64,000 bases of DNA from Chaetoceros tenuissimus (Eukaryota; Bacillariophyta; Thalassiosirophyceae; Chaetocerotales; Chaetocerotaceae): assembly GCA_021927905.1 (NCBI GenBank), contig BLLK01000045.1:2356001-2420000 (forward strand). The letters are read 5' to 3'. Positions within the stretch are counted from its first letter, which is position 1; the number at the start of each line of letters is the position of its first letter. The notes beneath the pieces were generated by a model. The model searched no databases. It was not told the DNA's origin and saw only the letters and a program-made list of their open reading frames with translations. Position numbers and translations under genes: made by a program. Positions 20,470-30,590 of the stretch are shown here, in pieces.

Positions 20470-23211
20470 ATGGTCTGGTCTATTAACATCAAAGTTGTCG
20501 GCAATCTTCCATCTCCTCCTTTAGAATCGCACTTGTCCCAAGATGATATTGATTCTTTGAGTGATTTCACGATATGTGTGGATCCAACTGACTCATTAGA
20601 AGTGATTCATTCTAAAATTAAAGAGATCACAGGTTTAGATGCAGAGCAGCAGCGTCTCATTTATAAGGGAAGATTGCTAACAGCTTCATCGAGTCCGTCA
20701 TCTCCATCGTCAATAAGAAATCCTTCTGAGCAGATGTCATCTTCAGAACATTTATCTTTGAAAATATGTGATGTTAGTGGCCTGGAAGATGGACATACAA
20801 TTCATCTAATGTCACGTCAACGCGAACTTCCACCCAACAATAATGTTTCTTTGCCGCAAGAAACAGGCAATATAAACATAGACACAGGAAATGAGAATGA
20901 GGAACAAAATGGGGATAATATAGATGGAGGTGATCGGCGAACAATATCAGGAGGAATCACACCAGGCTTTGGAGGTTTGGGATTATTGAGTGCATTGCTT
21001 AGTCTTGATCGCGATCAAGACTCTGATAACGAACCTGATCCTCTTGAAGCATTATTTTCTATGCCGTCACGTAGGCAAAGGAGCAATCGAAGACGTAGAC
21101 CAAATGCTCATCGACGACTGGCTACTGATGAAAGATACCCTGATCCTTGTCCTCTAGAACCTATTCGACAAGGTATGATGACACTGCACACGATGATAGG
21201 TAGCAAAAATAGATCAACAAGTTCCCAGGAAGAAAATGTACAACATTCGCCATTGGATCTGACTAGAAAGTGGTATAAGGGACAATGGCTTGATGTGAGA
21301 GACACTGTTAACCAGTGGCTGGAAGCAACAGTAGTTGAGGTGTTGTACCCAAAAGATTTGCTCATCAGCAATAGTGACAAGCGTGCACCAATTACCTCTA
21401 CCAAGTCGAGAATTCCAGCTAACGATCCAGCTATTGGTGCAAATGACCATAAAGGCAAATTGCGTCTTCTTCTTGAACCTTCTGAGGATGAAAACGACCG
21501 AAACCTTGCTGACTTAAACGACGATGAGAGCCTAGTTGGGCTTATTGAACGAAAGAATAATGCAAATGTACAATTGCTTCTAATTCATTACAATGGATGG
21601 CCAAACCGCTGGGATGAGTGGATACGCAGTGATTCAGAAAGAATACGACCCTTTAGAACACGTTCCAGGCATGAACCTAGCCCCAATCATATCTCTCCAT
21701 CACCTGAATCTACATTTCATGCGTCACCATCGACTTTTATTCAGTCGCAGAATGACGAAATCGATAGAGTTGAACTAATACCTGAACTATTTAGAACTTT
21801 CCACGCTGTTGGTGATGTTTTTGCTAGTGCACTGCAAGTTGACGAAAGTGCAAATCCAGAGATCAACACAGTCCTACATCAACATGCACATACACCGTTA
21901 TCTGATGAGGAGCTGATATTAATTTCTCATGCAATGCAGCAACTGAATTCCGACCTTTTTGATGAAGTTTCGTCAATATTAGGAGACAAAGAAGATGGCA
22001 AAGCCATGGATCCCGCAGATGTAGTGGTCGCAGATTTAGATTGTGAAACCCAGCAGAAACTGAAAAAGTTATTCAATATTGACGATGTAGAAGTTTCAAA
22101 TAAAAATGAAAATGAAAACAAAAATGAAGCATCCAATGTCATTCAGCTCCCTTGGAAAAATGCTAACACAGTCAGAGATATCGACTCAGATGAAGACGAG
22201 AATGATGATGATATTGTGCCATCCGATCAAGAATTGATGCGGAGTTTTCGTAAAAGGGATTTAGAGGCTCTAGCACCACTTCTTGATCGTCTTGGTAGAG
22301 TTTTGATAGATGCTGCTCCACATGTTGCTGCAATGGCGGACTCTATCCCGGAAGAATTACCACAAATTCCTCAGGCTAACGAGGAAATGATCGAAAGTGG
22401 AGAGAATATTCCAGTCAATGAGGAGGATGTATCGTTACGTCCAGCATGGGCACCAACTCCATCCCTTTTTGAATCTGATTCAAATGAAGTTGTTGAAGGC
22501 GACGAGAACGATCCTATCAATAACCCGGATTATGTCGATTTTGTTCATGGCTTTGTTAACCATCGCAATGATGGTCCAAGCAATAGACGCAGAAGGAATA
22601 GAAACTCAAGTGGCAGTTTAGGGACGTCTCTACTGTCCGCAATGCTTTCGAGTGAAGGTGGCCCACGTATTGTAAGAGTTGGGGGAGCTAATGATGGCAA
22701 CACTGGCTCTGGTCTTGATATACATGTACATGCTTTTGTAGGAGGACCTGATGGATTAGAGAGGTCGGGTGCTACATCCAGACAACATGATGGAAATGAT
22801 AGCCAGCCAAACGAAATTATTCAACAGTATGTGCCAGACGATGACGAGTCAGATATTTTCGATGGAATGTATTTAGATCAACGCTCAGAAGATGTAGAAA
22901 TTGAAGATCAAGAATCTGATGATGAATTGGATGATCTGGAATCAATTCCTGCGCTGATAAGTAGGAACAACGACGAGACATCACAAGATTCGTCAAGTAT
23001 TGTTGAGGATACTGAAGAGCAGAAAGTGAAAACAAAGCAATTGGAAAAACAAAGTCATATTGAATTGGAGTCTCGAGAAGAGCAAGGATCAAATGATGAA
23101 GACAGTCCGATTTCCAACAATCATGATGAAGAAAATGAGGAAGTTAGTGTTGCTAGGAATCCATCAATTTTTGCTCGTTTATTCGGGAGATGTTCTGCAA
23201 GACAGCGCTGA
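20470..23211 (+). CDS. Ubiquitin-like-domain protein with Tudor-knot/chromo-barrel-like segment, BAG6/scythe-like architecture
   Basis: A single exon of 913 aa. Residues about 1-118 are a ubiquitin-like fold with a Ser-rich insert: INIKVVGNLP, DSLEVIHSKIKEITGLDAEQ, QRLIYKGRLL, LSLKICDVSGLEDGHTIHLM. This is the layout of BAG6/ubiquilin UBLs. Residues about 266-396 carry WYKGQWLDVRDTVNQWLEATV and, 80 residues on, IHYNGWPNRWDEWI..SERIRPFR, typical of chromo-barrel/Tudor-knot domains. The C-terminal half is acidic and disordered, with a helical stretch (RDLEALAPLLDRLGRVLIDA). BAG6 works in quality control of hydrophobic proteins; that role here is inferred from the UBL alone. Confidence 0.75.
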   Translation: MVWSINIKVVGNLPSPPLESHLSQDDIDSLSDFTICVDPTDSLEVIHSKIKEITGLDAEQQRLIYKGRLLTASSSPSSPSSIRNPSEQMSSSEHLSLKICDVSGLEDGHTIHLMSRQRELPPNNNVSLPQETGNINIDTGNENEEQNGDNIDGGDRRTISGGITPGFGGLGLLSALLSLDRDQDSDNEPDPLEALFSMPSRRQRSNRRRRPNAHRRLATDERYPDPCPLEPIRQGMMTLHTMIGSKNRSTSSQEENVQHSPLDLTRKWYKGQWLDVRDTVNQWLEATVVEVLYPKDLLISNSDKRAPITSTKSRIPANDPAIGANDHKGKLRLLLEPSEDENDRNLADLNDDESLVGLIERKNNANVQLLLIHYNGWPNRWDEWIRSDSERIRPFRTRSRHEPSPNHISPSPESTFHASPSTFIQSQNDEIDRVELIPELFRTFHAVGDVFASALQVDESANPEINTVLHQHAHTPLSDEELILISHAMQQLNSDLFDEVSSILGDKEDGKAMDPADVVVADLDCETQQKLKKLFNIDDVEVSNKNENENKNEASNVIQLPWKNANTVRDIDSDEDENDDDIVPSDQELMRSFRKRDLEALAPLLDRLGRVLIDAAPHVAAMADSIPEELPQIPQANEEMIESGENIPVNEEDVSLRPAWAPTPSLFESDSNEVVEGDENDPINNPDYVDFVHGFVNHRNDGPSNRRRRNRNSSGSLGTSLLSAMLSSEGGPRIVRVGGANDGNTGSGLDIHVHAFVGGPDGLERSGATSRQHDGNDSQPNEIIQQYVPDDDESDIFDGMYLDQRSEDVEIEDQESDDELDDLESIPALISRNNDETSQDSSSIVEDTEEQKVKTKQLEKQSHIELESREEQGSNDEDSPISNNHDEENEEVSVARNPSIFARLFGRCSARQR

Positions 23212-23347
23212 AGGAAAACAATCAGATTATTTGTAGTTAGTGCCTAGGCATTCCATGATTACTGGTCATGCAAAATTAGTAAAAGTCATGCTTTTCCCAG
23301 AAAACACAGGAAAAGCATTTACTTAAAAGTAGAGAACAATGTTATAT
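23212..23347. other. Convergent 3' intergenic
   Basis: A 136-bp AT-rich spacer between converging stops; presumed 3' UTRs. Confidence 0.4.
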
Positions 23348-25315
23348 TTAAAATTCTTGAGCAAGACTATTGGATGAAGGAGTGCGTTTCATCAATTTAC
23401 TCAAGAAACTGAGTACCCTTACTTGTTTGACTTCATCTAGAATTTCGTCAGCCTGTGGAAGCATATTTTTCATCATTGCCTTCATGAAAGCAGCATTGAA
23501 ACCTGCCAAAGATCCATATACGGCATCTTTCCAGTATTTCTTCAAGACATTGCCTTTTGTATCGGGATTAAGTCCGCGTCTGATGAATATATAACTGAAC
23601 CCCCAACAGAAAGATCCTACCAGACACTCGTAAATGACACGCCACAATTTTTTCGGACTATCAAAACCAAAAAGGAGCAACCGCGACTGTGAAATCCATA
23701 AAAATATAGAAGCCACCAGTCCCGAGAAATCACCCTCAGAAATGCATTGAAATAGAGCATCCTTATCATTCGAGCAATTTTGTACAGTCGTGATATTCAT
23801 TGTAATCCTTTCAATCCATCTCGGCGCGCGTTCATGGATTTCTGCAAACAAAGCAATGAGGGACAAAAACAGTAAAAAGTAGTTTGATATTGTGAAAATC
23901 ACTTGCTTCTTTTCTGTCTTCAATATTGTTGGGTCTTCTTTGTCTTCGTTCAACAGAAGGAGTGTATCATTTAATTTTTCTAGGCGTTCCACCAAAATCT
24001 CATTGCTTTCAGTGTGTGGAGTCACTAGATTTTGGTGACTTCTTGGAGACAAGTTTATTTCAGCTTTGTTCGTGCTACTTGATTTGGATATATCGGGAAT
24101 GCCAAGAGATTTAGATGGAGTAGATTGAGACATTTCTGATTTCAAAACATCACTGATTTGTTTCTTCAGTTCATGTTCAAGTTCTGTGGATGGAGAAGGT
24201 GCCGCAGATGGTGATGGGGGAGCCCTTTTGTGTTGCACATGATGGTCCCATTTTTTGGTCAAATCTTTGACTCTAAATGTCAGTAAAAAATTTGCACCGT
24301 CAGGGATATACGGTGAAAGTACAATTTCCTCCCATGGTTCAGTGCTGTCGTCAATAACCTGAAGATTTAGAAGGAGTTTCTTTCGCCCTATCCTCAATTT
24401 GGATTCAACACTCTTTCTAACGTAATCAGAGATCTCTATAGCTGAAGTTCCATCAAACCAACTGATTGAGATTTCCCCATGATCTAGCCCAGATACATTC
24501 TGATGCTGTTCATCAACTACTTCATGTTTATCATATATTTCGAATTCATCGGAGCTACCAATACTAATAGTTCTTCTCGCAAGTCTTTTTAGTAGTGATG
24601 TTTTCACGTTATCCTTACCATTTTCTTCATGAATCTCTTCACGAAGTCTAAGTTTCATCTTTCTTCTCTTTGGTGCGGTAGATTTTTGGTTGTTAGATTG
24701 ATATGGGGACTGCATAAAAGTTTCAGAACTGTGATTTTGTGCAGCCGAGTTCGAATACATTGTCCCATTTCCTGGTGCAATATACCCCATCTGAATCTGC
24801 TGTAATTGCTGCATTTGTTGAACTTGCTGAGGTAGAAGTAAATGTTGACTTGGTACCATCATGATTGGTGTTTCAGTGAATTGGCCACTATTTTGTTGTG
24901 ATTGTGAGTGCAATGTACTTGGTGATGTGTTCGAAGCATGGGAAGGTATGTCACCAATCATTCCATTCTTTGGGTCAATCCCTAGTTTCTCTCGTTTCTG
25001 TTCAACTTTGCGTTTGGCTGATTCGATTGTGAGCAGTAATTCCTCTATAGTAGTAGAATCAGCTGTGTCATTCAAACTTTCTCTTTCTTCTGTAGACTTT
25101 TGTGTAGAAGATTCTGATACATCCATATCACATTGACTATCGATTTCAGAAATAGCAATGGAGTGCGCATGGTGAAGACGAGATGAAGATCCATTGTTCT
25201 CTCCTTTTTCTACAACGCTGCCCTCGTTCAAGTTTGCTACAGGTGCAAAAATTAGGCTTTTTTGTGTAGCATCAGACTTTTCCTTTTTGTTGACTTCAAA
25301 GTCACCCTCCATCAT
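23348..25315 (-). CDS. Hypothetical membrane protein with Gln-rich N-terminus
   Basis: A single exon of 655 aa; family not recognised. In order it shows: an acidic N-terminus; a short coiled coil (IEELLLTIESAKRKVEQKRE); a Gln/Met-rich low-complexity stretch (about 150-205); a basic patch (APKRRKMKLRLREE); a compact domain at about 285-360 containing ISWFDGTSAIEISDYVRKS and PWEEIVLSPYIPDGANFLLT; a disordered Ser/Pro linker; and a C-terminal third with three or four hydrophobic spans (FTISNYFLLFLSLIALFAEI, VASIFLWISQSRLLLFGF, CLVGSFCWGFSYIFI). It looks like an integral membrane protein with a large cytosolic domain. It is read in the same direction as the fibrillin gene upstream. Confidence 0.75.
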   Translation of the reverse strand: MMEGDFEVNKKEKSDATQKSLIFAPVANLNEGSVVEKGENNGSSSRLHHAHSIAISEIDSQCDMDVSESSTQKSTEERESLNDTADSTTIEELLLTIESAKRKVEQKREKLGIDPKNGMIGDIPSHASNTSPSTLHSQSQQNSGQFTETPIMMVPSQHLLLPQQVQQMQQLQQIQMGYIAPGNGTMYSNSAAQNHSSETFMQSPYQSNNQKSTAPKRRKMKLRLREEIHEENGKDNVKTSLLKRLARRTISIGSSDEFEIYDKHEVVDEQHQNVSGLDHGEISISWFDGTSAIEISDYVRKSVESKLRIGRKKLLLNLQVIDDSTEPWEEIVLSPYIPDGANFLLTFRVKDLTKKWDHHVQHKRAPPSPSAAPSPSTELEHELKKQISDVLKSEMSQSTPSKSLGIPDISKSSSTNKAEINLSPRSHQNLVTPHTESNEILVERLEKLNDTLLLLNEDKEDPTILKTEKKQVIFTISNYFLLFLSLIALFAEIHERAPRWIERITMNITTVQNCSNDKDALFQCISEGDFSGLVASIFLWISQSRLLLFGFDSPKKLWRVIYECLVGSFCWGFSYIFIRRGLNPDTKGNVLKKYWKDAVYGSLAGFNAAFMKAMMKNMLPQADEILDEVKQVRVLSFLSKLMKRTPSSNSLAQEF

Positions 25316-25727
25316 TCAATTGCGTAAGCACAGCAATCTTTCAAAAGCACGTGAAGAGTGTTTTTAGATCCACCAATGGTCTATCTATGATTATGTATTC
25401 AAAAGAAACAACAACTCCGGTCTGCATTCTGCATTGTTGTTCCAGTTGTCAATACTCTATTGCATACGTATGTCGGCATCCTTCAGTTTCCGTTGGTAGG
25501 ATATTCCAGAATCCTTTTCGACGAACACTGAACCTGCAATTTTTCAATTTTTCAAAACTTGAAACTGATATACTTACTTTTCTCTTTTATTTTGTTGTTA
25601 TGATATTCAGGCCATATCCAAAAACAGGGAAAAAACAAAATTAAAAAATCATACCTCATTCCTAATTTATAACTTGAAAGAAAATGCCATTAATAAAGAA
25701 TTTCTCGATTGAACCATTAATCTCAGA
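25316..25727. other. Intergenic (412 bp)
   Basis: Spacer between two leftward genes. It should contain the fibrillin 3' UTR and the promoter of the membrane-protein gene. No supported feature. Confidence 0.35.
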
Positions 25728-26729
25728 TTATTCAGAAATTTTCTCTTTGTTTTCTTTAATATCAAAATCTCTTGGTACAACTGGTCGTGTATAGACAAAG
25801 AGCTCCCCATCAATATCCTCTACAATACGAAAGTCATTATCAACATAGACGTGAGATACACTACAAGTAGCTTCTCTGCCCTTATTCCATGGAAGGATTT
25901 TCCAAACCGCTCCTACAGGAACCTTGATTGACCATATCCATTTTCCGAGACCTTGAAGACCAGGAACTTTACGACTGGTAGTATAGTCAACGGCAATTGC
26001 AAGCTTACCATTTTCTTCCATTTGGCATTTCGATGCAGTAATCACACATCCACCAAATGTAGGAAGAAGCTTGAACCAACCCAGAATAGGAATAACTGTG
26101 AGACTAAACAAGGAGGTATCAAATTCTGAGTACAAATAGCTAGTTTCAGGGTCAATACGTTGTGCAACTCTTCCAACTTTACTCACTCCCCAACTGCATG
26201 TTTGAAGTTCGTGAAGTTTGAAAAATAGATTTGCTTTATCTTGTCCAAAAGCTGTTGTGTCCTCAGCATATTGAAATGCCTCCTGAATCGCTAGGAAAAA
26301 AGGGGATGATCTAAAGATTCCATGGGGAACGGAAGTAAATACAAGTTCCCATTCTCCTGCTACTTCATCCAGTGCTTTTGGGATGTTCTCCTCTGTTGCT
26401 CTTGATACCAATTCTTGTACTTTTTTCTTAGCAGCAAGTGCAACACCAGAATAGTAAGCTCCAGATGTTGGATTGTATGCTTGTCCACGATCGAGAGTCG
26501 CCCCTAATTGCAGTATTTGTGCTTTTAGCTGATCTACAGATAAGATACTCTCATCCGATTCACTCTTCTTAGTATCTTGGGCAAACCAGTAAGGGCCCTC
26601 TTTGCTGATGTCTGTATCCAATGCAGTTGATGCAATTTTCGAAGAAGAAGGAATATTAGAGTTTGGTGCGAACGCATCGCAAACCATAAAAGCAGACAGA
26701 GCCAAGACAATACTCTTTTTAAATTGCAT
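25728..26729 (-). CDS. Plastid lipid-associated protein/fibrillin, plastid-targeted
   Basis: A single exon of 333 aa. The N-terminus MQFKKSIVLALSAFMVCDAFAPNS is a signal peptide ending in DAFAP, the diatom plastid junction. Fibrillin (PAP) motifs follow: AGEWELVFTSVPHGIFRSSP, FFLAIQEAFQY, and near the C-terminus FRIVEDIDGELFVYTRP. Fibrillins are lipocalin-like proteins that bind hydrophobic small molecules at thylakoids and plastoglobules and protect photosystems under stress. Length fits the family. A TGACGT element lies at 26886-26891, about 157 nt upstream of the ATG; it resembles the cAMP/CO2-responsive element known in a pennate diatom, but one copy is weak evidence. Confidence 0.92.
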   Translation of the reverse strand: MQFKKSIVLALSAFMVCDAFAPNSNIPSSSKIASTALDTDISKEGPYWFAQDTKKSESDESILSVDQLKAQILQLGATLDRGQAYNPTSGAYYSGVALAAKKKVQELVSRATEENIPKALDEVAGEWELVFTSVPHGIFRSSPFFLAIQEAFQYAEDTTAFGQDKANLFFKLHELQTCSWGVSKVGRVAQRIDPETSYLYSEFDTSLFSLTVIPILGWFKLLPTFGGCVITASKCQMEENGKLAIAVDYTTSRKVPGLQGLGKWIWSIKVPVGAVWKILPWNKGREATCSVSHVYVDNDFRIVEDIDGELFVYTRPVVPRDFDIKENKEKISE

Positions 26730-27200
26730 GATGAGATGATGAGATGATGAGAGAGATAGAAATTAAAATGACCAATTGGAGTGAAGTTGAAAGAAAGTAA
26801 GTTAAATGGAGAAGATGTGTAATATCGAATCCCATCCAAAAGTGCGTCAGGAAAAAGATACTCAGGCCTACGTAGCTAGCGACAGTGACGTCTCACAGGT
26901 ATTCATATTTTGAATTTAGTTTATTTCCAGTAATTTTCCTATTTATTTTCTTATTGAAACAAAATTGATTGAGCGCCTACGAATTAATTAGAGAAGTTGT
27001 TGCTGCTATGGTTTCAAAAGTAAAATGTTTGTGATCCTCTTTCTTTTCTTGCTTTTTTGTCATGTTCGAATGCTGCTGTTTGTATATCCAATTAAAATGA
27101 AATTCAGCATGTTCATTTATGCCTTCTTTACCGTTTCATTTTTGCAATATTTTCATTTCTATGATAGATATATGTAATGGACACATACCGTTTACCTTTC
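26730..27200. promoter_or_regulatory. Upstream region of the fibrillin gene
   Basis: A 471-bp AT-rich stretch without coding frames. Contains a single TGACGT (26886-26891) and a palindromic GCTAGC nearby. Confidence 0.3.
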
Positions 27201-27608
27201 TTAAGAATTCACGTCTCTATCATTAAAGCCAAAATCTTCCTCTTTCATATGCATGATTTCATTGTCTTCCTCACTGCTGCTACTGCTGCTATCACTGTCT
27301 TCACTATCATTCATCAATGCATTTTGAAGGTTTTGCAGTGCATCATTTTCTAATCTGTCCCTCTCTCTTTTGATTTTTTCTACTTCGTTTTCTTTGCATC
27401 GATTTAATCCCTCGCGAAGAACTCGTTCGTCATTTTCAAGTTTCAAGCAAAGTTCATTTAAAAGAATCTCAGCATTGGTCAATTTTTCATATTCAATGTT
27501 TAGAGCACTGATAGATCCTTGTGTCTGTTGTAATTTCCTGTTTCTCTCTTCGAACGAAGAATGAGAATCAAGACAACTTCCCTCATTCCTGCTGGTTTGT
27601 TCTGACAT
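27201..27608 (-). CDS. Small acidic coiled-coil protein
   Basis: 135 aa, ATG at 27608. Residues about 17-95 are almost entirely helical with heptad-like spacing (ERNRKLQQTQGSISALNIEY, LNELCLKLENDERVLREGL), followed by a Ser/Asp/Glu-rich tail (EDSDSSSSSSEED). Length and layout resemble small coiled-coil subunits of trafficking or kinetochore complexes, but nothing specific is recognised. Coding character is reasonable for its size. Confidence 0.6.
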   Translation of the reverse strand: MSEQTSRNEGSCLDSHSSFEERNRKLQQTQGSISALNIEYEKLTNAEILLNELCLKLENDERVLREGLNRCKENEVEKIKRERDRLENDALQNLQNALMNDSEDSDSSSSSSEEDNEIMHMKEEDFGFNDRDVNS

Positions 27609-28057
27609 TTTGCTTTCTTACTATTGCTATGCACATTAACGTCCGCATGAGTTTCTCTTATTTTCTCAGTATATTTTATCGGATATTATTAGGATGAGAT
27701 TGAAGTATATGACTATATTGATTGATTACATACTGTATACCATGTTGCAGGTAAGGTAAGGTACTGTTTCAATTTAGAAAATAATGTTGTCGAAAATCCA
27801 CGCATCCACGCATAGCCACAATGGCACAATCCGATGTTTTAGCTTGAACTTTGACCCCTTACCCCCGCAGAACATGCTTATGAGAACAAACCACGAACAT
27901 GAGGAGATTTTTTTGATAATGCTGTTTTCTTCCTTGTTCATAATGATAGTACCTAGTAAATAGATCAAAGCTAAAAACTTTTAATGAATTGACTGAGATC
28001 GTCTCCGTTCTTTGAGAAATAGATATTGAAAACCTGAAACGAAATCGAGACAAAGAA
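27609..28057. promoter_or_regulatory. Divergent intergenic region
   Basis: A 449-bp stretch between head-to-head genes; only non-coding frames were seen. Confidence 0.35.
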
Positions 28058-29011
28058 ATGAATAGAGAAAGAAAAAAACACAGACAGAATGCAATCCCAC
28101 GACAAAGAATTGTTTCTACCTTCATAGCAGCAATTGTTCTGAAAGCTGTTGAGGTCGCATGTTTTACACCAATGCCTACACATCTCATCTTGAGTTCAAC
28201 AGCACTTTCTTCAAAAATGGTGTGCTTGGATACAGATGTGGCAAACAACGTTGCAGGTGAAAGAAATCGTGAAACATTTCAATATCCACCTCGAAATTCG
28301 GTCTTTGATACAACAAACGTAATCATGAAAACGGTAGATATCCCAATCCCAGAAAAGGATCCTTTCCTCCTCGCGATCACGCCCAAATCTAGTATCTGGC
28401 ACAGGCTTACAGAGGTATCTCGAAGAATGAGCAATGGAAAAATTGGATGTGATGTAACAGTTGAATTCCAAAATGCTGATCAAGGAGCTGCAGATCTTGT
28501 CGATAAATGCCTGATTCAATCAAAAACCAGATTAAGCCAATCATCAAGAATAGTAGCACAATCTTATATCAAATCAGCATTGGATTTTTTTCAACAATAT
28601 GCATCTAGTAGTAGTGAGGAAAACTACTTATTTAAAGCGCGTATAGTTTCTTCTATCGGTAACGTAGGACAAAAGTGCCCACGATTTCATGTTGATCATG
28701 TCCCATTACGGCTTGTATTGAGTCTAAAAGGTCCAGGACCCGTCTATATACCTTTTGAAAATGAAATTGGTGTTGATAGAAAATCTTTAAATGAACTTGA
28801 TGATTTAGACACAGAAAGAGCTAATAGTATGATTATTCCTTTTGGAGAGAAGGGCTATGCTGAATATGCTGGAGAAGGTGAAGCAATGCTGTTGATGGGA
28901 AAGGCCTGGGAAGAAGAAGTTCGTGCAATTCCTCATCGCTCACCTCGATTAAAGAATAACGAGGAAAGAATCTTGCTAGTTTGTGATATTTTACCAAAAC
29001 AAGAAGAATGA
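28058..29011 (+). CDS. DUF1826 family protein with possible plastid presequence
   Basis: A single exon of 317 aa. The core matches the bacterial DUF1826 family: GQKCPRFHVDHVPLRLVLSL followed by KGPGPVYIPFENE, then GEGEAMLLMGKAWEEE and AIPHRSPRLKNNEERILLVC. The HxD pair and the later HRSP block could be metal ligands. Bacterial members are often encoded beside zinc-responsive COG0523 GTPases, so a metal-related role is plausible, but the function is unproven. The N-terminus has basic residues, a hydrophobic run (IVSTFIAAIVLKAVEVA), then CFTPMPTH. This resembles a plastid signal/transit junction with Phe near +1. An organelle location is inferred. Confidence 0.8.
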   Translation: MNRERKKHRQNAIPRQRIVSTFIAAIVLKAVEVACFTPMPTHLILSSTALSSKMVCLDTDVANNVAGERNRETFQYPPRNSVFDTTNVIMKTVDIPIPEKDPFLLAITPKSSIWHRLTEVSRRMSNGKIGCDVTVEFQNADQGAADLVDKCLIQSKTRLSQSSRIVAQSYIKSALDFFQQYASSSSEENYLFKARIVSSIGNVGQKCPRFHVDHVPLRLVLSLKGPGPVYIPFENEIGVDRKSLNELDDLDTERANSMIIPFGEKGYAEYAGEGEAMLLMGKAWEEEVRAIPHRSPRLKNNEERILLVCDILPKQEE

Positions 29012-29104
29012 TCCAACGATTTTAATAAATAAAGATATGAATACAGTGTTTATCTTCTTATCGAAGCAGAATGAAACTGGAGTGCGTGAAAGTTTGAATC
29101 TGCT

Positions 29105-30590
29105 TTACGCATCACCTGCCTCGTCAATGCCGAAAGTAAATTTCTGGGTTGTGTCTGGATGATCATCTGCACTTGGTGCATTGACATAGTCGAGCTGATC
29201 AATTATCTCAGCATTATGGTCAACCCATAAAAGAAACTTGCTCATTTGAGTTGGATTCAAAATGTTTGTGAACTGTTCTGTACATGTTTCTATACCACTA
29301 TTCATCAACCATGTGTTCGACATTAGTGCACTCAGGGAGGCATCGACAACATTGATTGCGTTCATTTCCTCATTGATCCCTTCATTAAGACTTTTTAATT
29401 GAGACTTTTGGTCATTTGTCAAACCTAGGACTTGGTTCAATTCTTGCGCTAACTCCCGTTCATCTGCACTTTCTGATTCCTCATGCTCGGTTTCCGACAG
29501 CCATGTTAGAGCAAGATTTTCAAGTTGACAGTCCATAAGCCCCTGTACTTGTTCTCTTTGTTGAGCCAAGATGCTGTTTATCAAATCTTTCCTCTTCACT
29601 GCATCAATGTTTTGCTGACCTCTATCCATGGAAAGAGCTTCAACTAGAGAATTTGTATCTGTGCCAACACCCCATTTGTGAGCGCGAAGTTTTGACAATG
29701 ATGATTCCAATACATGAACTTCTGATTCATAACTTTCAACCTAATGATTCATGATCAGAGGAAGTCTAAATAAAATTGTATATGCACATTAAATTGTATC
29801 TTACCAGATTTTTCTTTCGTTGTCTTCGGAGTCGTGCACTCGCTCTATTCCTTGCAAGACGTTTCAACCTTTTCGTTTCTTCGTCGTCCTGCTTATGATT
29901 CTGAAGCCTACTCATATCAGGCATTGATGTGCTTCTTGAAGCTGCATTTCCGAACGCAGTTGAGGAAGGAGCTCTTTCTGGAATAATAGCACTAGTTAGT
30001 GGTGCTGTATTCATTAAAGGTTGAGTCCGGGCATTATTCTGATATTGATTAGCTGGAGCTGTCGTAGGAGGTGATAAGTGCTGATTTGGCAAAGAAGTAC
30101 CTAATTTTGTTGTTGGAGTTGCACTGACAAACGGAATGGGTGTTGGAACACCTAAATGTGTTGAATTGGCGTTTTGTGCAACTTGAGATACCTTTGGAGT
30201 CTTTTGCTGCAAAACATTCGCACCTTGAAATGGTGCTGCTTCGTTACTTGGAGGCGTCGTAGTGGACCTTTGTTGAGAAAGGGCAGATGCTGCTTCGGCA
30301 CCTTTACGATATGCTTCCTGTAATGCCTTTGCATAATCGTCGCTCGTGCTTGGGATTTCGAGGTCAGAAGGTGGCAAATTTGCTTTTGGATCAGTTGATG
30401 ACGACGAAGCTATACCAGCAGAGGCTGCAAACAGTTGTCCAACTGGAGGAGTTTGCCATTGTCCTTTCTTCGCATGGCGTTTGGACGGTCCTTCCTCGGT
30501 TTCATTTCCCATGGACAGAGATTGCAAAGATATAGATGCTTCTTTGTTCTCTGTTTTCATGTTAGAATTATTTTCTTGTTGTTCATCCAT
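29105..30590 (-). CDS. bZIP transcription factor
   Basis: Exons 30590-29805 and 29740-29105 around a 64-bp intron (donor GTAAGA, acceptor ATTAG), giving 473 aa. The basic region is KRLKRLARNRASARLRRQRK (N-x7-R pattern), placed just before the splice site. The zipper continues in exon 2 (YESEVHVLESSLSKLRAH), so the intron interrupts the bZIP between DNA-binding and dimerising parts. N-terminal residues 1-235 are Ser/Thr/Pro/Gln-rich and disordered. The C-terminal domain (about 280-473) is helical (INSILAQQREQVQGLMDCQ, LNPTQMSKFLLWVDHNAEII), a layout seen in stramenopile bZIPs. Targets are unknown. It lies beside a MITE in its 5' flank. Confidence 0.92.
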
